DNA from: Adiantum capillus-veneris
Lineage: Eukaryota > Streptophyta > Polypodiopsida > Polypodiales > Pteridaceae
Direction: 5' to 3'
DNA: 64,000 bases
NCBI GenBank assembly: GCA_014529385.2
Contig: CM043942.1
Coordinates: 27,489,969-27,553,968, forward strand
The stretch's first letter is position 1. Each line of letters opens with the position of its first letter. The translations under genes and the position numbers were made by a program. The notes under the pieces were generated by a model. The model made no database searches. It saw only the letters and a program-made list of their open reading frames with translations, and was not told the origin of the DNA. Positions 11,413-21,904 of the stretch are shown piece after piece.

Positions 11413-12650
11413 TCTCTTCAGGAGAGAGTTTGTTTTTACCTTTGTAAACTCCCTTCTCCTTGGACCAATTGTTGTTGTTGTTGTTGGGTATTGGTTTTCC
11501 CCTTGGCATAACTTTTGTCTTTATTTTCCATGGGATTCACATTTCGTCTAGCCCCTTGTTGGAAGTTGATGCATGAAGCAACCATAGTGTGGTGGATTAC
11601 TTCAGTGATAGAACCAAGCCGTTGGGAGTTGACATACTCATCCATCTTTTTAGGTAATCCCGTAATCCCGCATAAAACTGTTGCTTTTTCTCAGCAAAGT
11701 CTATCGTTTGGAAGGTAGTAGCCTTGAGATGTAAATCTCAAAACTTTTCTACATACTTGTGGATAGACTCACGAGAGAGAAGCTTCAAACTGTGCCATTC
11801 AGTAAGCACTTTGACCTTTGCATCGCTTGCAAGGAATTGCTTCATGATGGAAACTCGTAGAGTTTTCCATGTCTTTGGGGCTTCCCCATTGCCATGAAGG
11901 CTAGCCCACCATTGACGAGCCGATTTTTGAAAGTGCATAGCTACATGGTGTAGCTTGGAGGACTCCGTGAAGCCCTCGTCTCCAAAGGCTGCATCAAATT
12001 GCTGGATGTAGGCCAGCACTTTGTTAGTAGCACCAAAGGTGCCATCAAAGGTGAGAAAAGTGATACTCTTTCTTCCCTCTTTGAACTTCTTGAGCCTTTG
12101 TGACCTCCGCCATGCAGAGCATGATTTGCGATGTCCTCTCCACTTGTATTCTCTAGTAGAATAGCCATAGCTTTTGTTGAGAGAGGAGGAAGGTGAAGAA
12201 GAAGGAGAAGAGGGTGACCTCTTTCTTGCACTTTTCTTCCTTTGTTTCCTCTCTTACCTTTTGGAGTGACAAGGAGAAGAACTATGTGTTGATCTTTTCC
12301 TCTTAGGAGGAGTTGGCAATCGTCTAGACCACCGTCTTCGTGGAGCCATATCTTTAGAAGAACTTAAAGTTTCATTACTTTCTTGCTCTTTGGATTCCTC
12401 CTCTTGTATGGGAGAGAGTCTTCTTTTGGGGGTTTGTTCAAGAGGACTCCTAAGAGCTCTCTCCTCTTGGAGAGGAAGGGTAATCCCATAAGAGTGAAGT
12501 TGTTGAGTAGCTTTGGCGTGCAAAGCAGGGTTACCCATAGCTTGCTGCAACCTAGTAACTATAATTGACAAACATGTGGGCATCATCATTAGCACCGTCA
12601 TGTGCAAAATCAAAGTTATCAATGTTCATTCTACCTCTTGGTTATTGTCA
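11345..12650 (-). pseudogene. Gag of chromovirus, with CCHC knuckle
   Basis: The matrix/capsid part is in several frames. A charged N-terminal region (12622-12254) has RRRWSRRLPTPPKRKRSTH. The core (12019-11738) reads FDAAFGDEGFTESSKLHHVA, KSARQWWASLHG and WHSLKLLSRESIHKYVEKF, a good match to the Retrotrans_gag fold. The C-terminal part (11509-11267) has one zinc knuckle, CFKCGEQGHGYHSC, at 11386-11345 (C-X2-C-X4-H-X4-C intact), after an Asn run. At least three frame changes break it. The start Met is not determinable. Confidence 0.85.
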
Positions 12651-12900
12651 GCCATGTTAACAAAATTTGTGTACCTACTTAGTGTATGCTTTGGCAATTC
12701 AAAACCTCAGTTTCCACTCCTCTTAGTCCAAGGGCTAGCTCCTTTTGGACTTCTTATGGATCAATAATGGTAAATCCATAGGAAAGTCTCAACAAAACCG
12801 CTAATAGATTCCAGTCCCACTTACCCTAATATAATTAACAAAATCAACCATTTATAGGCTACTTAAGAACCTCTCTTCTTAAGCAAGAAAAGAGAAACCA

Positions 12901-12915
12901 AATCCTCTGACACCA
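12901..12915 (-). promoter_or_regulatory. Primer binding site, initiator-Met-like
   Basis: Element sense reads TGGTGTCAGAGGATT one base after the LTR end CATTACA. It resembles TGGTATCAGAGC, the usual initiator-Met site, with changes. Confidence 0.7.
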
Positions 12916-12916
12916 A

Positions 12917-14871
12917 TGTAATGGAAATGGCCTATGACCTTTGAGAGTAGTGGAAATTAGAGAAAGTACTTTTGTGGAATTACTTTGTGAGCATAGAGGG
13001 TGAACTTAATTGATGGTAGCAGCATAAACATAGCATTTAGTTAACTTGGAATGAACAATAATGTTGCAAGAGAGAGAGTTTAGAGAACATGACACCAATT
13101 GAGGACCGGAATTATGTGGAGCCGGTCCCCCCTCCAATAGGCATAGCATAAACTTTGTGGAAAGCATCAACTATCCCAAACCTCAGTCCCAAGGCCTCAA
13201 ACACCTTTGAAGGTGGAGAGAGCTAGCAGGGAATGAGGGTAGGGAAGAGGAAGAAGAAACATTTCAGAGGAGAAATAATTAGTTCCTCACTTATCATCAC
13301 TCTTCTTTCTAGCATACATAATAACATAGTAATGAAGATGGAGAAGAAGCATTAAGAAGAGAATGGGGTCTAGGAGAGCCTCTTTATTTGGAAGTTTAAG
13401 GGAGTCAAACCTTTAGTATTAAGAATGTAATCAAAGGATAGCTTTTGAATTCAAACAGGTAAAATGACTAATTTATTTGAATTCAAAGTTTCCCCCAAAA
13501 TGGAATTTAAAATCTAGCGGGTAAAGCCATATTATGTAGCATATCTATGGAAAGAGCTCAATGTGCAGATTCCAGATCTATGATCTCCGCTCAAATTGGA
13601 GATCATATGTGGGAGTTATGAAGTCCGAAAATCATAAAAGTTTCCACCTCCTTTTTGGGAGGGAAAGTGTATCCTTTAACCACTCTTACACATCTCTTAC
13701 ACACCCACCATTCTTGCACACATGGCATACACCTATTTGTCAAAAACTTAATCACCTCCATAAGCTCATGGAAAATAAAGAGGCCCTCCTACACCGCATC
13801 CTCTTCCTAATGATGGCAATCTTAAGCATTGAAGCATGGCTCTTGGTTGGATTTTCATTCCATAGCCAAGAGTGTTGGTGTAGGCTCTCAACTTCTCTAC
13901 TAGCTTGGAGAAGGAGATGGAGCTCTTACACTTTGCACTTCACACAATGAGAGTGTATGTGGGAGAGTATATCCCCCAAGTATATACCTAGCTTCCTTGG
14001 TTGACCCCCCCTTGTAGCTCATGCTTGAAGCTCATTGGACCCCACCAAGCCTAGCCAATCACAAGCAATAGGCATATCAAGCAAGCATGCTAGTCTTGGG
14101 ATAAGTATCCCCCTTTTCCCTTTGAGAGAGAGGGCTTGATAAATGCAAAAACAATTGATTAAATTAACTAATTTATCATTGGACCCTTTGGGAGGCCAAC
14201 CAATAGGCTTTAGGCACACCAGGAGGGCAACATGAGGAGGATTTTGACAAGTGTCCCTTTTGCTTTCTTTATACCAAGCTTGCCTTGTGTGAGGGTCTGT
14301 GTGTTCTCTCTCATCCCCCTATCTGCAGCGCTCGCCCCCTCTCTTGTAGGGATGGGATTTGACTTTTTGGACACCTTACCACCAAGCACCTTAGCAAGCA
14401 TGACAAAGCAGCTCAAGCCTGGGTAGTGTTCCCACAAGAACCTCAGGCTCCCTTGTCGGCAAGCAGGACAAGCACCTCAAGCATCTAAGTCATCAAGCAT
14501 GACAAGAACCTCAAGAACCTTAGTCATCAAGCACAACAAGCACCTCAAGCATCTTAGTCATCAAGCATGACAATCACCTCAAGCTTGGGCCAGGTTCCCA
14601 CCTCAAGCTCAACCCTAGCTTACCTAAGGTCAAAGGACTCATTAACACTAACGGTTGGAGGTCTTTAATGAAGCTAACCCTAGGGTCCATTAGCATTACT
14701 CTTTGATAGACCATCTCCCATTTGGAACCATTACCTTTATTCCCGTGCTGAAATGCATCTAAAGCACATACCTATATTCTAATCTTTGTTCCCATTTATT
14801 CTCCCACATTAAATGATCAGTTTAATATGAGAAAATCATTTGGGTTGGTTAGATATTTAGTTTTTATGACA
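12917..14871 (-). repeat. Chromovirus 5' LTR, interrupted by a TIR element
   Basis: The same sequence as 7400-9067 apart from a 463-bp insertion at 13350-13812. Without the insertion it is about 1.49 kb. Confidence 0.92.
13350..13812. mobile_element. MITE-like terminal-inverted-repeat element, copy 1
   Basis: The left end reads CATTAAGAAGAGAATGGGGT then CTAGGAGAGCCTCTTTATTT. The right end is its near-perfect reverse complement (AAATAAAGAGGCCCTCCTAC ... CTCTTCCTAATG), giving arms of about 40 bp. The chromovirus 3' LTR shows the site without it. ATGG occurs at 13338-13341 and 13813-13816, possibly a TSD remnant, but extra bases on the left make the exact duplication unclear. No protein is encoded. 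A second copy lies at 55725-56175. The superfamily cannot be told from this. Confidence 0.85.
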
Positions 14872-14908
14872 CACTAGGTGTAGAAAGAGTTCCCATTCCC
14901 ACATTTCA

Positions 14909-14921
14909 ATCCTTCCCTTGG
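14909..14921 (-). promoter_or_regulatory. Polypurine tract of copia A
   Basis: Element sense CCAAGGGAAGGAT directly precedes the LTR start TGAAATG. It supports the 3' LTR boundary at 14908. Confidence 0.65.
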
Positions 14922-15099
14922 GCATGTAATACATAATGAAAAACCCATTTATCCAGACAGGATGACACTTTCCACTAAGGATGACAAGAACTATCCACAC
15001 AGGATGAAAAATAAGACCTCCCCTTGAACTAGAGAAGGTAGAAATGCATCTTAAAAGTATATCTGTAACAAAACAAACCTCCCCTTATTCTTCTTCTTT

Positions 15100-15859
15100 G
15101 ACTACATGAACTGCTTCTTTCATTGGCTTCTTGCCTTTATTGTTGTTGTTGCTGTTGTTGCTACCTTAATCCTTTGCATAGAACCTCAAAGGAGAATGCC
15201 CCTTCTTATCGCAATTGCTACAAAATTTATTGATATAACAATCCTCAGCTACATGTCCCATTTTTACCACAATCATACCACTTTTGAACGTTGGAAGGAA
15301 GATGATGTAAAATCTATGGAAGATTCGGCTCTCATTGCCAAAAAAGGTTTGCTTGTTGGTGTAGATGAAAATTTTTGCTTCTTTTCCTCCACCTGAAGCA
15401 AGCTTACCACATCTTGAAGTGTTGAAGTTGGCTTGTTTTCTTCAAGAATACTAACTATATGGTCATAATTGGAGGAAGTGCACTAAGGATGATTGCAACT
15501 TTGTTGTCTTCTTCTACTTTGCATTAGATGTAGGTCAATTGTGTAATCATGCTTTTAAGCCTATTGACCAAACTGCCTATGTATTCCCCTCCAAGCATAG
15601 TGAGTTTGTAAAGTTGACTTTTTAGGCTAACTTTACTCTGTTTGGTTCTAGATCCAAGATTCTTCTCCAAAATTTGTGAGGCCTCGTATGCATGTGTGCA
15701 CTCATCTATAAAATGTACATAATTATCATGGAGTGCAATAACTATGATGCCATGTGCTTGTTCATATTTTTCTTGATTGAGTGCAGTAGATGCCCTTGTT
15801 TGTGTGCCTTCGTGATCACTGAGAGGTGTTGTTACTACACCCCATAAAATTTTTATCAT
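15100..15859 (-). pseudogene. Copia-type Gag remnant (copia A)
   Basis: The frame at 15859-15524 reads ALNQEKYEQAHGIIVIALHD, then AYEASQILEKNLGSRTKQSK and KLTMLGGEYIGSLVNRLKS. This is the UBN2-type Gag pattern of copia elements (W/A..I..AL, tAkeaW..L, L..lkm..g). Further down (about 15290-15160) lie two knuckle-like blocks, MGHVAEDCY and CSNCDKKGHSPLRFYAKD, the second with its last Cys changed to Tyr. Frame breaks separate the parts. No protease, integrase or RT follows before the polypurine tract. Confidence 0.72.
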
Positions 15860-16570
15860 TAAATAACCCCTTAGCTTAGTTTTCTAGGTATGGAAACCCT
15901 CCCCATTAAATTTTATAATTCCTTTTTCTTCGATGATGCAAGTGCTCGTGAAAAATTCTAGGTACTTGGTCTTATCGATAGAGAAACTCTTTGTATGGTA
16001 GTGTCTTGCCCAATTCTACAAAGAAAATAGTACACGTGAAAGCTTAATAATCTCGATTGTGAAGTCACTCTTCACAAAAAACTTTGTGAAGCACCTCTTC
16101 ACAAGAGGCAAAAAAAAACAAAACAAAACCTTGATTTGATGTTTAGCCATAGTTTGAAATTCACCTTATGAACTTCAATTTGTCACAAGCCTTTGATGTT
16201 TCCTTGGAATGCTTGGATTTTGCAACGTCAAAAAGAGGTATGACGCTTGAGGGATGCTCAAAGAACCTTTGAAATTGAGTAGCTCGAAAGCTTGGACCTT
16301 TGAAATTGAGTAGCTCGGGAGCTAGGTTTTCTTTGATTGCTTTGAGAGATTCGAAATTGCTTGGCTGCTCAATTTTTTTGACAAACTTGAAAAAAAACGA
16401 GAGCTTGAATTTGCTCGAGTTTTCTTTGCCCGCCTTGCTAAACTCGCATGAAGCTTTGCTTAGGAAAATGGGATAAGGTATAAGGTAAAAAACTCACTAA
16501 TAAAAAAGAATTTTAGAGAGTGCATGCCGTAGTGAGAAGCCTTGCCACATTCAATCAAAGGTTTTGCAAT
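15860..16570. other. Copia A interior without recognisable genes
   Basis: The sequence shows local duplications (tttgaaattgagtagctcg twice near 16270-16310) but no protein family I recognise. It lies where the N-terminal Gag and leader would be. Confidence 0.5.
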
Positions 16571-16911
16571 ATGAAAAAGTTATAAAAGCTGAAAATTGTT
16601 TTTTTTGAAGAAGCTGTCAAAATTTTTTAGCATCAACAAGGGTCGTCCAATGAGGGGGGGGACTGATTTGAGAAGTGGGGAGTGTGTGGATAGTATGTGG
16701 GAGGTCGTCGAGGCGTGTGAAATGCATCCATAGGATTTGATCAAGTCAAGGGTGCCCGAGTTGAGAAATTGGAGGGTCGATTTTCCGCCGTTCATAAAAG
16801 AACAATGAAAAAATTGTGTTTTGGATGGAAAAAAAAGTTGTTGTTGGGCTTGTGGGATAGAGAAAGAGCTCTCATGGAGGCTTGAATTGTTGTATAGACA
16901 TAGCTACAGAC

Positions 16912-16912
<1 letters not shown>

Positions 16913-16972
<60 letters not shown>
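16913..16972. repeat. (GA)n microsatellite
   Basis: About 60 bp of GA in the inverted copia A LTR fragment, at the same LTR position as 7135-7204 and 17883-17942. Confidence 0.95.
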
Positions 16973-16975
<3 letters not shown>

Positions 16976-17168
16976 CATGCTTTCCAATACTGAATATACA
17001 AAAATGTACAATGCAATACCTTTACAACATAGCATTGTACATCTTTGTATATTGAGTATTGAAAAGTGTGAAACTCTCTCTCTCTCTCTCTCTACTGTGT
17101 GTAGCCATGTCTATAAAAAATTTCAAGCCTCCATGAGAGCTCTTTCTTTCTCCCACAAGCCCAACAAC

Positions 17169-17181
17169 TAGTATCAGAGCC
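17169..17181 (+). promoter_or_regulatory. Primer-site-like motif of the inverted copia A fragment
   Basis: TAGTATCAGAGCC follows the LTR end GCCCAACA after two bases and matches the initiator-Met site TGGTATCAGAGC with one change. The minus-sense counterpart at 17782-17793 is more changed (TGGCATCAAAG). Confidence 0.7.
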
Positions 17182-17795
17182 TACGGCAATTAGATTAGAA
17201 ATTTTGAGCCCATCACTAGCAACCCCTAATTTTAACGCCTCTAATTGGCTTGCTTAATCATCAAAATTTTTAAGCTCTACTGCATATTGATTCGGTCAGG
17301 CTTCAGGGATGCATTTGCAACATCAAATTACCCTTCTCTTGGCACTCTTTTTTCAACCAAAGCAGAATTTTTTCATTGTTCTTTCATGAACGGTTAAAAA
17401 TTGACTCTCCAATCTCAAAACCCTTTGTACCATCCACCTTCTGCTCTGAGAGAGAGATCCATCACCAAAGCAAATCTAGCTCTTCAGCTCTCGTATTACC
17501 CATGGATCTCTTTGTAGATTGGAGAGTCAATTTTTAGCTGTTCATGAAAGAACAATGATTTTTTTTTTTTGGGCTGAAAATACAGTTTTTTCATCTGTAG
17601 CTTCTTTTCCTTTGGCCAAAAGCGAGCTTACCACATCTTGAAGTGTCGGAGTTTGCTAGCTTGAAAATTTTGCTAATTAAGCAAGCCAATTAGAGGCATG
17701 AAACTTCCTACAAACTCAATGAAACTTGGGCAATTAGGGTTGTTAGCAATGGGATCATAATTGGTAATCTAATGGTTGCAATCTTTGATGCCAGT

Positions 17796-17878
17796 TGTTG
17801 GGCTTGTGGGAGAGAGAAAGAGCTCTCATGGAGGCTTGAATTGTTGAATAGCCATGGCTACACATAGTAGACAGAGAG

Positions 17879-17944
<66 letters not shown>

Positions 17945-18170
17945 CACACTTTCCAATACTCAATATACAAAAATGTACAATGTAATACCTTTACAACATA
18001 GCATAACTCATATACAAAAAAGGAGGGGTATATACACAAAAGATTTGACAATTAATATCCAGTAGCTCTCATCTCAAGGTGTCTTTTATAGTAGCCAAAC
18101 ACACATATATATTATGTGTCACTTCAAAGCTCGAAATAGGTGCAGAAGGAGTTCCCATGCCCACCTTTCA
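17796..18170 (-). repeat. Copia A 5' LTR (375 bp)
   Basis: In element sense it starts TGAAAGGTGGGC and ends AAGCCCAACA. It includes a (GA)n tract at 17883-17942. It preserves the uninterrupted chromovirus target (caaagctcgaaataggtgca). Confidence 0.85.
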
Positions 18171-18285
18171 CCGATTACATGCAAATAGGCATGCCAAAAC
18201 CCCTCTAATAGAGGGGCCAAACTCATGCCAAAAGTAAGGGTTTTGGACATGAGTTTTTCCTCTCTATTAGAGGGCTATTGCAAGG
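18171..18285. repeat. Continuation of the hairpin array
   Basis: The segment tacatgcaaataggcatgcc followed by aaaacccctctaatagaggg is the right half of an array unit. It continues the array cut at 7022. After about 18285 the similarity ends. Confidence 0.8.
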
Positions 18286-18369
18286 GGTTTTTTAACCTCT
18301 ATCTCCCTCTCTCCCTACATATAATCTATACCTATTTTCTCTATCCTTCTACACCCTCTCTAGATACTT

Positions 18370-18500
18370 TGAGTGAAAACAGGGGTAGATTAGAGAGAGT
18401 AGAGAGAGGGTTGGATTAGAGAGAGTGAGAGAGAGAGCTATATTAGAGAGTAGACAGAGGGTTGAATTAGAAAGAGAGTGTTTAGGGCTAGATAAGAGAG
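18370..18500. repeat. Degenerate purine-rich repeat
   Basis: Several diverged copies of a roughly 35-45 bp motif of the type attagagagagtagagagagg occur here. No coding signal. Confidence 0.6.
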
Positions 18501-18541
18501 TTAGAATTTGTTGTATATACTTATAGTACATATTTATATAT

Positions 18542-18705
18542 ACTTTCATATATAAGCATATAAGTCGGTATGCATGCATATACATACCTATGCAAGAGTG
18601 CGCTTATATATGTATGTATCTATACTTTCATATGTAAGCATATAAGTCTGTATGCATGTATATACATACCTATGTGAGAGTGTGCTTACATATGCATGTA
18701 TGTAG
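18542..18705. repeat. 82-bp tandem duplication
   Basis: Two adjacent units start actttcatat and contain taagcatataagtc and tatacatacctatg. The start moves from 18542 to 18624, with about ten differences. Confidence 0.85.
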
Positions 18706-18972
18706 GCACTAAGTAAGGGAGCATATCACCCAAAGGTTAAACACTTCCTCTTGGGTATAGTCCCTTTTTAATTGTGGCATTGTGGTCATTGATTCACTCA
18801 TGCATGGATACTGCAACGTACCTTTGGTTTTACCATGGTTGAGATTGTGATGATATCTAAAGAGGTGCCACTAGACCTTTGGCAGCACTTGTCCCTACTT
18901 AGGTATGCTAGTATACATATGTACCTATGTTCATATGTATATACATGTATGTGTATATATACATATATACAC

Positions 18973-19075
<103 letters not shown>

Positions 19076-19417
19076 TATACATGCAAACTTTTATGTATGT
19101 TTAGGTTGTATTTGAGTTCTCTTTTGCTCTTTTTCAGTTGTGACATGGCCAGGCGAGATGAAGACTTCTTCTTCTCTTTTAGGACAACCATGGGTTCCTC
19201 TTGTGGGAATCCTTTTGGGGGATCCGATCCCTATTACCATTCCCCTCCTTGTGCTCCTCCTGGTTTGGCCCCTATGGATCTCCATATTGCCTCATTCTTG
19301 CGTATGCAGCAACATTATGAGAAAGCTTTGCAATGGATCTTGTCTTCATATACACCACATCAGCTGTTTCAGTATGGGATTTCCCTCTCACCCTCATCCA
19401 TGCCCTTGCAGGCCCCG

Positions 19418-19525
19418 ACTACCTTTCCTTTACCCTTTCCCTTGGCGCCCCCCACTAAATTTCCTTCACCCTATCCCTTGCCCCTACCTATTACATTTCC
19501 TTCACCATTTCCCTTGGCACCCCCT
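19418..19525 (+). repeat. Three 36-bp in-frame repeats (Pro-rich)
   Basis: Units start at 19418, 19454 and 19490 and encode TTFPLPFPLAPP, TKFPSPYPLPLP and ITFPSPFPLAPP. They lie in the Pro-rich tail of the unknown coding region. Confidence 0.85.
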
Positions 19526-19647
19526 TCTATGATTCTCTTGCATCAACCCTCCCTGCTATGACCATCATGCCATCCTAGCCCTTGTGCTCGTTGATCTTCT
19601 TTAGGGCGGAGAGAGAGATGCAGTTTGCATGGCTTTGGGGGATGATG

Positions 19648-19997
19648 AGAGTCCACTTACAGCCAATGGAGATGAGGATTGGGGGAGGTTCTTGTTTCAA
19701 CGCTTTCTTTGTAGGAGGTGGGGGAGGATCATCCACTGACTTGCTAGATCCAGGGTACAGTTCTAATGTGGACGCTTTGGATGCCAATGATGATGGACTA
19801 TACTATAGGTGTCATTGAGATGAGAGTCGACTCGCAGCCAATGGAGACGAGGGTTGGGGAAGGTTCTTGTTTCAACGCTTGCTTTGGAGGAGGTGGGGGA
19901 GGATCATCCATTAACTTGCTAGATTCGGGGTATAGTTCTGATGTGAACACTTTGGATGCCAATGATGATGGCCTATATTATAGGTGTCATTGAGACA
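19648..19997 (+). repeat. 175-bp tandem duplication
   Basis: Two units, offset 175 bp, share ggttcttgtttcaacgctt and ggaggatcatcca, and both encode the Gly-rich and NDDGLYYRCH peptides. 175 is not a multiple of three, so the units are read in different frames. Confidence 0.88.
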
Positions 19998-20403
19998 ATG
20001 CCCCCGACCTTAGCAGCAAGCACTTCCACAATCACCTGAAGAGCTTGATCCACTCCACCTACACTAATTGCTTCATTGATTGGGAGCAACAGGATCCTTA
20101 GTACCTACATTATATTGTGGATACAATGCGGCTGCGGTTTCCTAATCCTAGGGACAATCTTTTACGACGCAATGGATGGAACCTTTTATCCAGACCTTGC
20201 TTTGTAATAAACAATCCACCGTTTGCAAGGCCGCTAAACAACAACGCCAACACCCCAATCTTCAAAAAAAGGTGCCAATATGCATGATGTAGAGTGGGAG
20301 TTTTCCTCCAAGAGAGTGATAGCGGAGTCGAGAAGGCAAGCAAGGGAAGGACAACAAGCTGAGAGTTGGGATTTTGGCTAAAAGGACGTCTCGAAGGACA
20401 AAG

Positions 20404-20745
20404 TGGTAAATAAGTAACATTTTTAGTTTTTATTTGAACCCTCGGGGGGTTCACTATGTGTAAAAATACCATATCACGTGCGTTCAAGTCATGTTTGTAA
20501 AACCCCTTATCTGTGAATTTTGTTAAGAATATAATGTATCCTTTTCTTTTAAATCTGTGAGTTTTTTCAAATTTGAAAAAATAATGCCTTTCTGTATATG
20601 TATTCCTGTAAGTTTCAAGAACTTTAAATACCTTTCTATTGAACTCACGTGGTAGGTTACGTTTTTATTAGGTGACCTCCCTGGGTTTGAACCCTAATCT
20701 TGACATAAACTAATATAAATAATACTTAATATGTTTATTTTTTAG
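20404..20745 (+). other. Possible intron, otherwise empty
   Basis: AT-rich, with no coding signal. It is bounded by GTAAAT and tttattttttag. The call rests only on these bounds and the coding-like flanks. Confidence 0.3.
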
Positions 20746-21031
20746 GCAAACACGTGGTGAAGTATAAAAAATGCAACAACAAATACAATACCTACCTTTG
20801 GTTGCTCCAACAAGAACACATCAATGAAGCACAGTTTGACCCTCTCATTGACACCTTGACCACTACACATGTACGAAGTTAACCTAAGTAATTAATTATT
20901 TTGCAAACTCTCAATATGAATAATTTTTTTGCAAACTCTCAATATCAATAATTTGTTTTTAAGTTTATTGTGTTTCAAAAATTATGACATTGTTAAATCT
21001 TGAATAATAAATAAATGTGGTATCTATGTAA

Positions 21032-21115
21032 AAAAAATATCCAAGGATCTTTGGATGATGCAAAGTCTTCACATATGGAGACTTGAATCATCCGAGACCC
21101 TTGGATATTTTTTAA
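21032..21115. repeat. Foldback repeat
   Basis: The left arm aaatatccaaggatctttgg continues atgatgcaaagtc; the right arm is its imperfect reverse complement ending cccttggatatttttt. Arms are about 36 bp with a short loop near catatg. It could be a tiny MITE; the taaa on each side is too AT-rich to call a TSD. Confidence 0.7.
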
Positions 21116-21157
21116 ATAAAATGCATGGAGGGTATTTAGGTAGCTTAAGCACGTCAA

Positions 21158-21904
21158 TCAATGCAACAAACAGCATGAAAATTTTGTCCAACGTTGCCAC
21201 GCTGATACCCTCAGTGTTTGTTGTGGGCTGACAGCACAGTACCATTTGTGGTTATACCTGTGTGCCTGATTCTTTCTCTCTTCACCAAAGCTTTTTGGTG
21301 CACGGCTATTTGAGAGGAATTCAACCCCTTTCTTATAGTGGAAGTGCAATCTTGGAGACATGGCTTCTCTAAAAAATAGGAATACATAGCTAGACATAGA
21401 TCTTTGACTATCAACACAACTTGCATAGCCCGGTGCAGTGTAACCCACTATGGATGCTTCACTATTTCCAAAGTGTAAGCACTTGCTTTTCGTACACTTA
21501 AGATATCTCAAAATGTGCTTCACTCCTTCCCAATGATTCTTGCTAGGATTTTCCATAAATCTGCTCGCCACTTCCATTGCAAATGCAATGTCTTCTATGG
21601 TGGCTACCATGGCGTACATAAGATTGCCTACTACTGAAGTATATAGCATCTTTGCCAGTTTTACTTTCTCAACATCACATTTGGGAACATCATTCTTGCT
21701 AAGTTTTGCATATGACTGCATTGGGGTACTCAATGTAGCCATTCCTACTTGCATATTAAAATATTGCAAGACATTGTGGATATACGTTTCTTGAGATAAC
21801 TCCCCTATTCCACATTTCCTATCCTTCTTGATATACATACCAAGAAAGTGACTTGCATCTCCCAAATCCTTCATAGAAAACTGTGTGTGAAGTGACTTCT
21901 TCAA
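21158..21904 (-). pseudogene. Copia reverse transcriptase C-terminus and RNase H fragment (copia D)
   Basis: The frame starts FSMKDLGDASHFLGMYIKKD, the copia RT end (kDLG..k.fLGi). It continues LYTSVVGNLMYAMVATIEDI and AMEVASRFMENPSKNHWEGV, the conserved connection, then WEGVKHILRYLKCT and GYTAPGYASCVDSQRSMSSY, the start of RNase H. Around 21310 the copy shifts frame and drifts. The 5' part of RT and everything upstream are absent beyond 21904, and no LTR was seen next to it. This is a broken copia fragment. Confidence 0.9.

Larger units (their letters stand above)
7400..14871 (-). mobile_element. Chromovirus-type Ty3/gypsy element, complete ends, RT-RNase H deleted
   Basis: Both LTRs are present (7400-9067 and 12917-14871). 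They start TGTCATAAAAACTAA in element sense and end CATTACA. The target duplication CACTA sits at 7395-7399 and 14872-14876. The empty site survives in the paralogous copia LTR near 18135 (gctcgaaataggtgcagaag). Order in element sense is LTR, primer site, Gag with knuckle, protease, a short PR-RT linker, integrase, chromodomain remnant, polypurine tract, LTR. The roughly 3.85-kb interior lacks RT and RNase H, so this copy could not move by itself. The LTRs differ by point changes, indels, a poly-C expansion and one TIR-element insertion, so it is not young. Confidence 0.92.
16580..17795. repeat. Three alternating inverted copies of copia A leader and LTR edge
   Basis: A minus-sense leader (about 16700-16830, cgttcataaaagaacaatga) joins a minus-sense LTR edge starting TGTTGGGC at 16842. 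From about 17040 the same LTR edge recurs in plus sense, ending AAGCCCAACA at 17166, with a primer-site-like motif and plus-sense leader (ctttcatgaacggttaaaaa, about 17380). From about 17510 the leader is minus-sense again (tgttcatgaaagaacaatga) up to the true 5' LTR at 17796. The whole folds into large hairpins. Confidence 0.75.
19138..20880 (+). pseudogene. Decayed, possibly intron-bearing coding region of unknown family
   Basis: A frame opens after an acceptor-like ctctttttcag (19127-19137) and runs to 19561 with a Pro-rich tail. Another frame shows a duplicated peptide, GGGGGSSTDLLDPGYSSNVD and GGGGGSSINLLDSGYSSDVN, each ending NDDGLYYRCH, then a stop. It reads on as SSKHFHNHLKSLIHSTYTNC and YIVDTMRLRFPNPRDNLL (about 20010-20160). 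A donor-like GTAAAT near 20404 and an acceptor tttattttttag near 20745 would join a block KHVVKYKKCNNKYNTYLWLL ... FDPLIDTLTTTHV (20747-20879). The stops suggest it is dead. It could be a DNA-transposon gene or a host gene relic; I do not recognise it. Confidence 0.4.

Noticed and set aside
13561-13950. 129-codon plus-strand frame
   Set aside because: It crosses the TIR element and LTR sequence; chance frame.
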